Position numbers and translations under genes: made by a program. From contig JAFLDX010000003.1 of the NCBI GenBank assembly GCA_017302215.1, positions 1 to 58,388 on the forward strand: a stretch of DNA of 58,388 bases, written 5' to 3'. Below are positions 47,117-56,815 of this stretch, in pieces (position 1 is the first letter of the stretch; every line of letters begins with the position of its first letter). Under the pieces are notes generated by a model, which was not told the origin of the DNA, searched no databases, and was given only the letters and a program-made list of their open reading frames with translations. The DNA is from Lysobacterales bacterium. GTDB taxonomy: Bacteria > Pseudomonadota > Gammaproteobacteria > Xanthomonadales > Rhodanobacteraceae.

Positions 47117-47893
47117 ATGATCGAGAACATCGCGGCCTACCGTTTCGTGCCGATCCACGACGCCGATGCGCTCGCGCGGCGTCTCGGTGCGCGAGCGGCG
47201 GAGCTCGAACTCCTGGGCACGCTCATCGTCGCGCCCGAGGGGATCAACCTGTTCCTCGCCGGAACGCGCGGCGCGATCGATGCCTTCGTCGATGCACTGC
47301 GCGCCGATGCGCGCCTCGCCGCGATCGTGGTCAAGCGCAGCCGGAGCGCGACGACGCCGTTCGCGCGGCTCAAGGTCAAACGCAAGTGCGAGATCATCAC
47401 GTTCCGACGCGGCGAGGTCTCGCCGCTCACACGCCGCGCACCCGCACTGTCGCCGCAGCGCTTCGCCGCATGGCTCGAGCGCGGTGTCGACGAGGACGGT
47501 CGGCGCGTGGTGCTGCTCGACACGCGCAATCGCGAGGAGGTCGAGCATGGCAGCTTCGCCGGTGCGTGCACGCTGCCGATCACGGCATTCACCGAATTCC
47601 CGGCTGCCGTGGAGGCGTGCCGTACCGAACTCGCGGATGCCGCGATCGTCAGCTTCTGCACCGGTGGCGTGCGTTGCGAGAAGGCCGCGCTGTGGATGCA
47701 GGACCACGGCTTCGCGAACGTCTGGCAGCTCGACGGCGGCATTCTCGGCTATTTCGAGCAGGTCGGCGGCTTCGGCTACGAAGGATCGTGCTTCGTCTTC
47801 GACGAGCGCGTCGCACTCGACAGCACGCTCGCTGCGCTGGGCGAACGCGAGCCCTCCGACTTCACCGCTCACCCGTACGAGGAATCACCATGA
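47117..47893 (+). CDS. trhO: TrhO-like rhodanese (tRNA uridine-34 hydroxylation)
   Basis: A 258-residue protein of the YceA/TrhO family, which uses a rhodanese domain to install 5-hydroxyuridine at tRNA position 34. The N-terminal acylphosphatase-like domain has GTLIVAPEGINLFLAGTR (split across 34-51); the rhodanese domain holds LLDTRNREEVEHGSF and the active loop CTGGVRCEKAALWM with Cys181 and Cys187. Family members in E. coli and B. subtilis are longer at the C-terminus; this is the shorter form without the extra Cys-rich tail. The TGA overlaps the ridA ATG (ATGA). Confidence 0.88.
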   Translation: MIENIAAYRFVPIHDADALARRLGARAAELELLGTLIVAPEGINLFLAGTRGAIDAFVDALRADARLAAIVVKRSRSATTPFARLKVKRKCEIITFRRGEVSPLTRRAPALSPQRFAAWLERGVDEDGRRVVLLDTRNREEVEHGSFAGACTLPITAFTEFPAAVEACRTELADAAIVSFCTGGVRCEKAALWMQDHGFANVWQLDGGILGYFEQVGGFGYEGSCFVFDERVALDSTLAALGEREPSDFTAHPYEESP

Positions 47894-48234
47894 TCCAGCG
47901 ACTCGATGTCGGCCCACGCATGTCGGAGGTGGCCGTGCACAACGGCACGATCTATCTCGCCGGCCAGATCGCCGACGACGCCGACGCCGATATTCGCGGG
48001 CAGACGCGTCAGGTGCTCGCCGCGATCGATGCCTTGCTCGAACGGACCGGCAGCGACAAGACACGCATCCTGCGCGCCGAAGTCTTCCTCGCCGACATGG
48101 CCGACTTCGCCGCGATGAACGCCGAATGGGAGGCCTGGGTCGTGCCCGGCCATACGCCGCCGCGCGCGACCGTGCAGGCTGCGCTCGCCCGGCCGGAATG
48201 GAAGATCGAGATCGTGGTCACCGCTGCCGTCTGA
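47890..48234 (+). CDS. RidA family (YjgF) protein
   Basis: A 114-residue protein of the Rid superfamily. The pattern MSEVAVHNGTIYLAGQIADD, QVLAAIDALLERTGSDKTRILRAEVFLADM and PPRATVQAALARPEWKIEIVVTA (parts) is characteristic. The Arg of the RidA active site is seen in PPRATVQA. Members hydrolyse reactive enamine/imine intermediates; whether this one is RidA proper or an Rid1-7 relative is not clear. Four-base overlap with trhO. Confidence 0.85.
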   Translation: MIQRLDVGPRMSEVAVHNGTIYLAGQIADDADADIRGQTRQVLAAIDALLERTGSDKTRILRAEVFLADMADFAAMNAEWEAWVVPGHTPPRATVQAALARPEWKIEIVVTAAV

Positions 48235-48248
48235 GCGGCATCGGCGGG

Positions 48249-48440
48249 TCAGGACGATTCCGGCTTGCGCACCGGAATGTCGGCGGCCGTTTCGATGCGA
48301 CCGGAAATGGCGTCCCCGGTGGTCACCGTATGCGGGGCGCGGCAGGCGGGGCAGGTCACGTCGTCGCCGTGGCGCAGGTCGGGACGCGCGTCGATGAAGT
48401 CGGTCCCGCAGTGCTCGCAATGCAGGCGGATCACGGACAT
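48249..48440 (-). CDS. Small zinc-ribbon protein
   Basis: A 63-residue protein with two CxxC pairs: CEHC (Cys8, Cys11) and CPAC (Cys30, Cys33), a complete zinc ribbon, then a hydrophilic tail. Beginning MSVIRLHCEHCG is typical of short zinc-ribbon proteins used as RNA or protein adaptors. Function unknown. Convergent with ridA (14 bases apart). Confidence 0.6.
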   Translation of the reverse strand: MSVIRLHCEHCGTDFIDARPDLRHGDDVTCPACRAPHTVTTGDAISGRIETAADIPVRKPESS

Positions 48441-48637
48441 GTCGTTTCCTCGGCTTCGGCTCGCCCGCAGTCTCGGGTCGCTCGGCTTAACCGGCGCGAA
48501 AGCCCGTGACACGCTGGCGAAGTGGCGCGGGCGCGTCGCGTTTAACCGCGGGTAAAGCCTGGGCTTGCTAGGAAGACGCTGCGGGCCGCACGAACACCTT
48601 GCCAATGGCTCGCTCCCATCCGAACCGGAGACAGCGC

Positions 48638-49360
48638 ATGAGCCCGACTGCATCCCGCAAGACCTCCACGGCCGCCCGACGCACGACGAAGACCGCCGCG
48701 GCGAAGAAGAAGCGTGCGGCCGGCAAGGTCGTGGCGTCCAGACCGGCGGCAAACAAGCGCGCAGCGGCGAGTGGCGTAAAGAAGGCGGCCCGCGCGCCGT
48801 CGGCGCGCAAGACACCCGCCAGGCGCGGTGCGGTCGCGAAGGTGCCGACCCGGAAGGCACCTGCAAAGAAGACGCCTGCAAAGAAGGCGCCGGCAAGAAA
48901 ATCCCCAGCGAAGAAGGCTCCGGCGAAGCGCGCGGCGAACGGTTCAATGAAGAAATCGGTCTCGCGCGAGCGCAAGGTCTCCGTCACGACGGGCAAGGGC
49001 GCCGCACGCACGCAGGCCGCCGCGAAATCCGCGCGCACGAGCGCAGCATCCACCCGGCCGGTCGTCCGGAAGGATTCCGCAACGCGTGTGCAGGCCCGTC
49101 CGCGCAAGCCGAGTGCCGCCGTCGCGAAGCGGCATTTTCTCGAGGCGCTTGCGGCGAAGCAGGAGCGCATCAAGCAGGGGCCGAGCTATCCGCCGGCCAA
49201 TCCGTTCACGGGCCGCAGCGACGTCGAGATCGCGCCGGGTCATCCGACCGACGACGCCGGCTCGGCGCCGGTGACCGGATCGACACCATCACCCGAGGCG
49301 ACGCATGTGGCCAACCTGCTGCGTGCGCGCGGCAATCAGGGCATGCGCAAGCAGCGATGA
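48638..49360 (+). CDS. Histone H1-like Lys/Ala-rich protein
   Basis: A 240-residue protein. Residues about 1-120 are low complexity rich in Lys, Ala, Pro and Arg (repeats of APAKK and KKAPA), as in bacterial histone H1-like DNA-binding proteins (AlgP/HctB style). The C-terminal 90 residues are more ordered: RHFLEALAAKQERIKQGPSYPPANPFTGRSDVE (in part). ATG 48638 has GGAG seven bases upstream and is preferred to the ATGs around 48599. Likely nucleoid or RNA associated; alternative readings such as a structural filler cannot be excluded. Confidence 0.7.
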   Translation: MSPTASRKTSTAARRTTKTAAAKKKRAAGKVVASRPAANKRAAASGVKKAARAPSARKTPARRGAVAKVPTRKAPAKKTPAKKAPARKSPAKKAPAKRAANGSMKKSVSRERKVSVTTGKGAARTQAAAKSARTSAASTRPVVRKDSATRVQARPRKPSAAVAKRHFLEALAAKQERIKQGPSYPPANPFTGRSDVEIAPGHPTDDAGSAPVTGSTPSPEATHVANLLRARGNQGMRKQR

Positions 49361-49465
49361 AGCGACGTGACCCGGCGCGCCGGGCTCGATGCGCAGCATC
49401 CCGGGCTGCCGGCCGGCGCGCGGTCGCGCTATCGTCGCGACCTCGCACGACGTGGACGCAACGGG

Positions 49466-50308
49466 ATGGACAAGACCGCGGGAACGCCATCGACGTCGGC
49501 GCGTGCCGAAGGCGCCACGACGGCACGCCTTGATGCCGCCATCGTGCGACTGCCCGACGCCGCTCTCGTACATGGCCTGCGGCGTGACGACCGCGGGTGG
49601 CCTTCGCCGGCGCTCGCGCTCGAACAGCACGCGCGGTATCGCGAGGCGCTCGCGTCCTGCGGCCTCGCCGTGACCGTGCTGCCGGCCGACCCGGCGCATC
49701 CCGACGCGACGTTCGTCGAGGACACGGCGGTGATCGTCGGAGGCGAGGTCTTGATCACGCGTCCCGGCGCGCCGTCGCGGCGGGGCGAAGTGGACGCCGT
49801 GGAAAGCGCCTTGCGCGCGGCCGGCTTCGAGACGTCCGCCATCGAAGCACCGGCCACGCTCGACGGCGGCGATGTCTGCGAAGCCGACGGCCGCTTCTTC
49901 GTCGGCATCTCGGCGCGCACGAACGAGGCCGGTGCGAACCAGCTCGCGAGCTGGCTTGCGAGGCGCGGCATCGGCTGCACGGCGATCGACATCCGCGCGC
50001 GCACCGACATCCTGCATCTCAAGAGTGGTCTCGCCTGGCTCGGTGGACGCGATCTGCTCGCGATCGACGGGTTTCCGATGGCGGACTTCGCCGGATACTC
50101 GATCGTGCCGGTCGACGCGGACGAGGCGTACGCCGCGAACGCCGTGTGCGTGAACGATGCCGTGCTGGTCGCCAGCGGCCATCCGCGCCTGCAGGCGCGC
50201 CTCGAAGGGCGCGGCTACCGCACGCTCGCGCTCGACATGAGCGAGTTCGCACGCGTCGATGGCGGCCTCAGCTGCCTTTCGCTGCGTTTCCGCCGGCCGC
50301 CCTGCTAG
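49466..50308 (+). CDS. Dimethylargininase / arginine deiminase-like (DDAH)
   Basis: A 280-residue guanidine-modifying enzyme of the DDAH family, which hydrolyses asymmetric dimethylarginine to citrulline and dimethylamine. Conserved segments: [11 protein letters not shown] (80-90; Asp/Glu of the substrate pocket), [23 protein letters not shown] (catalytic His) and [10 protein letters not shown] near the end with catalytic Cys270. The start at 49466 is set by the first residues resembling the family; the frame is open further upstream. In bacteria it may supply citrulline or detoxify methylated arginine. Single gene; the neighbour downstream is a flavoenzyme. Confidence 0.87.
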   Translation: MDKTAGTPSTSARAEGATTARLDAAIVRLPDAALVHGLRRDDRGWPSPALALEQHARYREALASCGLAVTVLPADPAHPDATFVEDTAVIVGGEVLITRPGAPSRRGEVDAVESALRAAGFETSAIEAPATLDGGDVCEADGRFFVGISARTNEAGANQLASWLARRGIGCTAIDIRARTDILHLKSGLAWLGGRDLLAIDGFPMADFAGYSIVPVDADEAYAANAVCVNDAVLVASGHPRLQARLEGRGYRTLALDMSEFARVDGGLSCLSLRFRRPPC

Positions 50309-50372
50309 CGGCAGGCATGGCATTCGCGGCGTTCGCCCCCACCTCCTCGGCAGCCCCGCCGTGGACACCGCC

Positions 50373-51365
<993 letters not shown>

Positions 51366-51438
51366 TCCGTGGTTCGCGGCGGATCGCGCGCCCGCGCGTC
51401 GTAGCAGGCCGCAGCGGCGGCCGCGGTATGCTGCCGAC

Positions 51439-52464
51439 ATGGATTCACTGACCCAGATCGTCCTCGGCGGCGCGGTCGCCGCGGCCTGCGTTCCGCCGAC
51501 GCAACGTCGTCGCGCCCTCGTCGCGGGTGCCGTGCTCGGCACCTTGCCCGACCTCGACGTCGCCGTGCTCGCGCTGTTCGATCTCGATCCGATCGGACAC
51601 ATGACCTGGCACCGCGGACCCTCGCATTCGCTGTTCGTACTGGCCGCGCTCGGCGCGTGCCTCGCCTGGCTGGCGCGACAACGCGCCGATGCGGTGCGCG
51701 CGGCACCGTGGGCATGGTTCGCGGCAATCGAACTGGCCCTGTTGACGCATCCGTTGCTGGACGCGTTCACGGTGTATGGGACGCAGCTGTTCTGGCCGCT
51801 GCCACTGCCCCCGGTGATGATCTCGAGCGTCTTCATCATCGATCCGCTGTACACGCTGCCGTTGCTCTTTGCGTTCGTCGCGGGGCTGTGGTCGGGCGCG
51901 CGACCGGCCGCTCGAACGGCCCTGTTCGCCGGCCTCGCCCTGAGCACGGCCTACCTCGGTTGGAGCCTGGTCGCCAAGGCCCTCGTCGAACGCTCGGCCG
52001 CAACCGAACTGGCCGCACGCGGGCTCGCCGATGCGCCACGCTTCTCGGTGCCGATGCCGTTCAACACGCTGCTCTGGCGCATGGTCGTGATGACGCCGGA
52101 CGGACACCTCGAGGGTACGCGCTCGCTGGTCGCCGACGAGGGACCGATCGAGTTCAAACACTACCCATCCGATCAGCGCGCGCTGGCGGCCGTGCGCCCG
52201 CTGTCGGCACCATTGCGACGCCTCGAGTGGTTCGCGCGCGGATTCCTCAAGGCCGAAGCGGTCGACGGGCGCCTCGTCGTGTCCGACCTGCGCATGGGTG
52301 ACGAGCCCGACTACACGTTCCGTTTCGTCGTCGCCAGCGAACGCGATGGTCGCTGGACGGCGATCCGGCCCGAACAGCTCGACTGGCCTTGGCAGGCGCG
52401 GTCGCGGCTCGCCGCGATGTGGCAGCGGATCTGGAACGCGCCGCCGCCGACGCCGCCGCGTTGA
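51439..52464 (+). CDS. YdjM-type membrane-bound metal-dependent hydrolase
   Basis: A 341-residue membrane protein. The N-terminal motif MDSLTQIVLGGAVAAACVP with PDLDV and HRGPSHSLF (metal ligands His and Asp) is that of the DUF457/YdjM family, which in E. coli is LexA controlled. About five membrane spans follow up to residue 160; the C-terminal domain (about 200-341) is soluble. TATGCT at 51427-51432 resembles a -10 that would place the start near the ATG. No LexA box like that at lexA is seen here. Convergent with mfd. Confidence 0.83.
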   Translation: MDSLTQIVLGGAVAAACVPPTQRRRALVAGAVLGTLPDLDVAVLALFDLDPIGHMTWHRGPSHSLFVLAALGACLAWLARQRADAVRAAPWAWFAAIELALLTHPLLDAFTVYGTQLFWPLPLPPVMISSVFIIDPLYTLPLLFAFVAGLWSGARPAARTALFAGLALSTAYLGWSLVAKALVERSAATELAARGLADAPRFSVPMPFNTLLWRMVVMTPDGHLEGTRSLVADEGPIEFKHYPSDQRALAAVRPLSAPLRRLEWFARGFLKAEAVDGRLVVSDLRMGDEPDYTFRFVVASERDGRWTAIRPEQLDWPWQARSRLAAMWQRIWNAPPPTPPR

Positions 52465-52487
52465 GCGCGACGCGGGCGCGCTCGACC

Positions 52488-55400
52488 TCAGGCGCGGCGC
52501 GGAAGATCGGGAGTCTCGCGGCGAGGCGCAGGCGCGGTCTCCGTCCTGTCGCTGCGCCTGGCGAGGGCAGTGATGATCTCCTGGGCGCTGCGCAGGCGCT
52601 CGCTCGCACCGTCGAGGCTGAGCTTGATGCGCAGCTTGTCCTGTCCGTCGAAGGCGTAGACCTTCGGCAGGGTCTGCACCATGCGGATCAGGGTCAGCGG
52701 ATCGACTGCCGGTTGCGTGACGAACTGCACGCGCCCGCCGTTCGCGCCGAGCTCGAACTTGCGGATGCCGAGTGCCGTCGCGCGCAGCTTCAGTGACGCA
52801 ATGGCGAACAGGTTCCTCACCGCGTCGGGCAACACGCCGAAACGATCGACCATCTCGACCTGCAATTCGTCCAGCGTATCCTCGTCGCGGGCGCTGGCGA
52901 TGCGCTTGTACAGGGTCAGGCGCGCATTGACGTCGGCGAGGTAGTCGTCCGGTATCAGGGCCGGCAGGTGCAGGTCGATCTCGGCATCGTGCTCGCTGGT
53001 CAGGTCGAAGTCCGGCACCTGTCCCGACTTGAGCGCGCGCACCGCACGGTCGAGCATGTCGCGGTACATCGAGAAGCCGACCTCCTCGATCTGGCCGGAC
53101 TGTTCCTCGCCGAGCAATTCGCCGGCACCGCGGATCTCGAGGTCGTGGGTGGCGAGGGTGAACCCGGCTCCCAGTTCCTCGAGCGAGGCCAGTGCTTCGA
53201 GACGCTTCTCGGCGTCGGCACTGATCGCACGCGTGTCGGGCACGATGAGATAGGCGTAGGCGCGATGGTGCGAGCGGCCGACGCGGCCGCGCAGCTGATG
53301 CAGCTGGGCCAGGCCGAAGCGGTCGGCGCGGTCGATGATGATCGTGTTCGCGCTCGGCACGTCGATGCCCGATTCGATGATCGTCGTGCACACGAGCACG
53401 TTGTAACGCTGGCGATAGAAGTCGAGCATGGCCTGCTCGAGTTCGCGCTCCGGCATCTGCCCGTGGGCGATGCGGATGCGTGCTTCCGGAACGAGTGCCT
53501 CGAGTTCGCGCGCGGTCTTCTCGATCGTCTCGACTTCGTTGTGCAGGAAATAGACCTGGCCGCCACGCTGCAGCTCGCGCTGGAACGCCTCGCGGATCAG
53601 GGCGGCATCCCAGTTGCCGATGAAGGTCTTGACCGCGAGACGATGCGCCGGCGGGGTCGCGATGATCGACAGGTCGCGCAGGCCTGCCATCGCCATGTTC
53701 AGCGTGCGCGGTATCGGCGTCGCGGTGAGGGTCAGCAGGTCGACCTCGGCGCGCAGCTTCTTGAGCTGCTCCTTCTGGCGCACGCCGAAACGCTGCTCCT
53801 CGTCGACGATGACGAGGCCGAGGTCGCCGAACCGGACGTCGTTCTGCAGCAGCTTGTGCGTTCCGATCGCGATGTCGACCTTGCGCTCGGCGATCTGCGC
53901 GAGCGCCGCCGCCGTCTCCTTCTTCGATTTGAAGCGCGACAGCACCTCGACGCGGATCGGCCAATCGGCGAGGCGGTCGCGAAAGTTCTGGTAGTGCTGC
54001 TGGGCGAGCAGGGTGGTGGGTGCGAGCACGGCAACCTGGCGCCCGGCCGTCGCGGCGACGAACGCCGCGCGCAGGGCGACTTCGGTCTTGCCGAAGCCGA
54101 CGTCGCCACAGACCACGCGGTCCATCGGCCGCGGGCGCGCCATGTCGGCGATCACGGCCTCGATCGCCTGCAGCTGGTCCGGCGTCTCCTCGAACGGGAA
54201 TGCCGCGGCGAACTGTTCGTAGAACAGGCGGTCGACCGTGATGGCGGTGCCCTGGCGGGCCTCGCGTTGCGCGTAGATCGCGAGCAGTTCGGCGGCCACG
54301 TCGCGGACCTTTTCCGCAGCCTTGCGCTTGGCCCGTTCCCAGGCATCGCCGCCGAGCGAATGCAGCGGCGCGAACTCGGGCGCCGTGCCAGAGTAGCGGC
54401 TGACCAGTTGCAGCTGCGACACCGGCACGTAGAGCCGGTCGCCCTTGGCATACTCGATGGCGAGGAACTCGCCATCCTGGCCACCCACGTCGAGCTTGAC
54501 CAGGCCCTGGTAGCGCCCGACGCCGTGATCGACGTGCACGATCGGCGCGCCGATCGCGAGTTCGGTGAGGTCGCGGATGATCGCTTCGGGATCGCGCGCG
54601 GCACGCTTGCGCCGGCGCGTCTGCGCGGCACGCTCGCCGAACAGCTCGCGCTCGGTCAGCACGACCACGGCCGGATCGCGCACCGCGAAGCCGCTTTCGA
54701 GCGCGGCCACGGTGATCGCGAAGCGCGCCGCGCCGGGTGACGTGAATGCACCCCATCCCGGGATCGTCGGAGGCTGCAGGCCGGCCTGTGCGAGCTGTTC
54801 GATCAGCAGTTCGCGGCGTCCGGCGGAATCGGCCGCGATCAGCACGCGTCCGGGATAGCTGGCGAGGAACGATGCGAGGGCGGCGACCGGCGCCTCGCTG
54901 CGTGGCTGGATCGGCAGCGCGGGCGCCGGCGTCGTGCCGGTGTCGATCGCGCCCGCGTCGCTGCCGGTTGCCACGAGGTCGATGCGCGCGCGCTGGTTGA
55001 TGCGCTCGCGCAGCGATTGCGGCGGAAGGTACAACTCGGCCGGTGCGAGCACCGGGCGCTCGATGTCGTGGGCGCGTTGCTCGTGGCGTTCGCCGGCCTG
55101 CTGCCAGAACAGGTCGGCGGCCTCCTGCACGCCTTCGCCCAGCACGAACAATGCATCCTCGGGGAGGTAGTCGAACAACGTCTCGGTGGTATCGGCGCCG
55201 TCCGCCGCGAAGAACAGCGGCAGGTAGTACTCGATGCCGGCCGGCGCCGTGCCTTCGCGGATGTCCTGGTAGAGCGGACACCGGCGCGGATCGATCGGGA
55301 AGCGTTCGCGCAAGGTGTTGCGGAATGCGCGCGCGGTCTCCTCGGTCAGCGGAAATTCGCGCGCCGGGAGCAGGCGCACGCGTTCGACCTTGGCGGCCGA

Positions 55401-56015
55401 GCGCTGCGTCTCCGGGTCGAAGGTGCGGATCGAGTCGACCTCGTCGTCGAACAGCTCGATCCGGTAAGGCTCCGCGCTGCCCATCGGGAAGATGTCGACG
55501 ATGGCGCCACGCACGGCGAAGTCGCCCGGCTCGAGCACCTGCGGCACGTTGCGATAGCCCGCGGCAGCCAGACGACGCTGCTCGGCGCCGAGGTCGAAAC
55601 GCTGGCGCGTTTCGAGGACAAGGCTCGAACCGGCGACATAGCTGCGCGGCGCAAGGCGCTGCATGAGGGTCGCCACCGGCACGACGAGCACGCCGCGGGC
55701 CAGGCCCGGCAACCGGTACAGCGTGGCGACGCGCTGCGACACGATGTCGGGGTGCGGCGCGAACGGGTCGTACGGCAGCGTCTCCCAGTCCGGGAAGTGC
55801 AGCACTTCGAGGTCGCTGCCGGCGAACACGGCCAGTTCGGCCTCGAGCGCGTGCGCGGCGTGCGTGTCGCGCGTGACCGCGACGACCACGCCGTGATGAC
55901 GGCCCGCGGCCTCGGCGAGGAGCAGGGCCAGCGCCCCGCCATGCGGTCGGATCCAGTGGCGGCGCTGACGTGGCGACGTCGGCAACGTCGGGAGGGCGAG
56001 CAGGCTGGCGGTCAT
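52488..56015 (-). CDS. mfd: Transcription-repair coupling factor
   Basis: Mfd removes RNA polymerase stalled at lesions and recruits UvrA. The product has 1175 residues, full length. In order: UvrB-like N-terminal modules (about 10-360, e.g. LHFPDWETLPYDPFAPHPD), the polymerase-interaction domain (about 490-560, HVDHGVGRYQGL), the RecG-like translocase with Walker A CGDVGFGKTEVALRAAF, DEEQ box (VDEEQRFG), RGRVGRS and the C-terminal UvrA-binding-masking domain after 1000. The start at 56015 is the first ATG with the family N-terminus; upstream frame is open but not conserved. Convergent with the YdjM-type gene. Confidence 0.97.
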   Translation of the reverse strand: MTASLLALPTLPTSPRQRRHWIRPHGGALALLLAEAAGRHHGVVVAVTRDTHAAHALEAELAVFAGSDLEVLHFPDWETLPYDPFAPHPDIVSQRVATLYRLPGLARGVLVVPVATLMQRLAPRSYVAGSSLVLETRQRFDLGAEQRRLAAAGYRNVPQVLEPGDFAVRGAIVDIFPMGSAEPYRIELFDDEVDSIRTFDPETQRSAAKVERVRLLPAREFPLTEETARAFRNTLRERFPIDPRRCPLYQDIREGTAPAGIEYYLPLFFAADGADTTETLFDYLPEDALFVLGEGVQEAADLFWQQAGERHEQRAHDIERPVLAPAELYLPPQSLRERINQRARIDLVATGSDAGAIDTGTTPAPALPIQPRSEAPVAALASFLASYPGRVLIAADSAGRRELLIEQLAQAGLQPPTIPGWGAFTSPGAARFAITVAALESGFAVRDPAVVVLTERELFGERAAQTRRRKRAARDPEAIIRDLTELAIGAPIVHVDHGVGRYQGLVKLDVGGQDGEFLAIEYAKGDRLYVPVSQLQLVSRYSGTAPEFAPLHSLGGDAWERAKRKAAEKVRDVAAELLAIYAQREARQGTAITVDRLFYEQFAAAFPFEETPDQLQAIEAVIADMARPRPMDRVVCGDVGFGKTEVALRAAFVAATAGRQVAVLAPTTLLAQQHYQNFRDRLADWPIRVEVLSRFKSKKETAAALAQIAERKVDIAIGTHKLLQNDVRFGDLGLVIVDEEQRFGVRQKEQLKKLRAEVDLLTLTATPIPRTLNMAMAGLRDLSIIATPPAHRLAVKTFIGNWDAALIREAFQRELQRGGQVYFLHNEVETIEKTARELEALVPEARIRIAHGQMPERELEQAMLDFYRQRYNVLVCTTIIESGIDVPSANTIIIDRADRFGLAQLHQLRGRVGRSHHRAYAYLIVPDTRAISADAEKRLEALASLEELGAGFTLATHDLEIRGAGELLGEEQSGQIEEVGFSMYRDMLDRAVRALKSGQVPDFDLTSEHDAEIDLHLPALIPDDYLADVNARLTLYKRIASARDEDTLDELQVEMVDRFGVLPDAVRNLFAIASLKLRATALGIRKFELGANGGRVQFVTQPAVDPLTLIRMVQTLPKVYAFDGQDKLRIKLSLDGASERLRSAQEIITALARRSDRTETAPAPRRETPDLPRRA

Positions 56016-56123
56016 CGTTCGGTTCGGCGGCGGCGTACACGCCGCTCGGGCGCAGCGAAACGCACAGTGTAGGGATGCCGCGACGATCCCCGCAACGGCA
56101 TCGCCTTCGTCACGCGGCATGTC

Positions 56124-56750
56124 TCAACGGGTCGGCGCCAGGGCGAGGTGCACGCGCAACAGGCCCGGCTCGCCGGACACCGCTTCGCGCGAGAAACCGA
56201 GACGCGAGGCGAGATCGAGCATCGCACTGTTCTCCGCCAGCACGTGGCCCCAGATCGCGCGCATGCCGTGTGCGCGCGAGGTCTCGATGAGGCGCGTCAT
56301 GAGCGACCAGCCGACCCCGTTGCCGGTGAATGCCGGGTCGATGGCGATGGCGAACTCGGCGCTTTCGGTCACGTGATCGAAGTGGACGCGTGCCTCGCCG
56401 CGGATCTCGCCGCCATCGTCGTCGGTCACGACGAAGGCCGCGACCTTGTCCGGATCGACGTTGCAGAGGAAGCGCGCGACCGGCTCCGGCAGTTCGTTCA
56501 GCACATGGAACACGCGCAGGCGGATCTGTTCGGGCGTCATGCGCGCGAACGCGCGGCGCAGGGCGTCGGCGTCACCCGGGACGATCCTGCGCAGGCGCAA
56601 TGGACGGCCGTCGCGGGCGAGGAAAGCCTCGCCCGTGCCCGCATCCGGCGGCGCCTGGATGCGCGTTCGCGCCGGCGGTCGCAATGGCGATGCGGCGGCC
56701 TGAGCGCGCGCGCCACGCGACGGGGCAGCTCGGGGCAGGTGCGTCTTCAC
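56124..56750 (-). CDS. GNAT family N-acetyltransferase
   Basis: A 208-residue acetyltransferase starting at a GTG (56750). After a basic 45-residue leader the GNAT domain shows RLRRIVPGDADALRRAFARM (about 50-70), FAIAIDPAFTGNGVGWSLM (acetyl-CoA loop, with GNGVG) and LDLASRLGFSREAVSG. The opening wording, LRRIVPGDAD...LRVFHVLNELP, resembles the catalytic domain of protein acetyltransferases (Pat/PatZ), but it lacks their large ADP-forming synthetase part. Substrate unknown. It lies 65 bases downstream of the heptosyltransferase-like gene on the same strand. Confidence 0.8.
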   Translation of the reverse strand: MKTHLPRAAPSRGARAQAAASPLRPPARTRIQAPPDAGTGEAFLARDGRPLRLRRIVPGDADALRRAFARMTPEQIRLRVFHVLNELPEPVARFLCNVDPDKVAAFVVTDDDGGEIRGEARVHFDHVTESAEFAIAIDPAFTGNGVGWSLMTRLIETSRAHGMRAIWGHVLAENSAMLDLASRLGFSREAVSGEPGLLRVHLALAPTR

Positions 56751-56815
56751 GGCCCGATGATGCACTGCACAATTCGAGTTTGTACACCAGAAATCGCCGT
56801 GACGATGGAGTTCGT

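Noticed and set aside
51445..56040. A 1531-codon open frame on the minus strand across the YdjM-type and mfd region
   Set aside because: It is a GC-driven shadow in another frame of mfd (same strand) and antisense to the neighbour; its translation is Arg/Pro/Ala rich with no motif.
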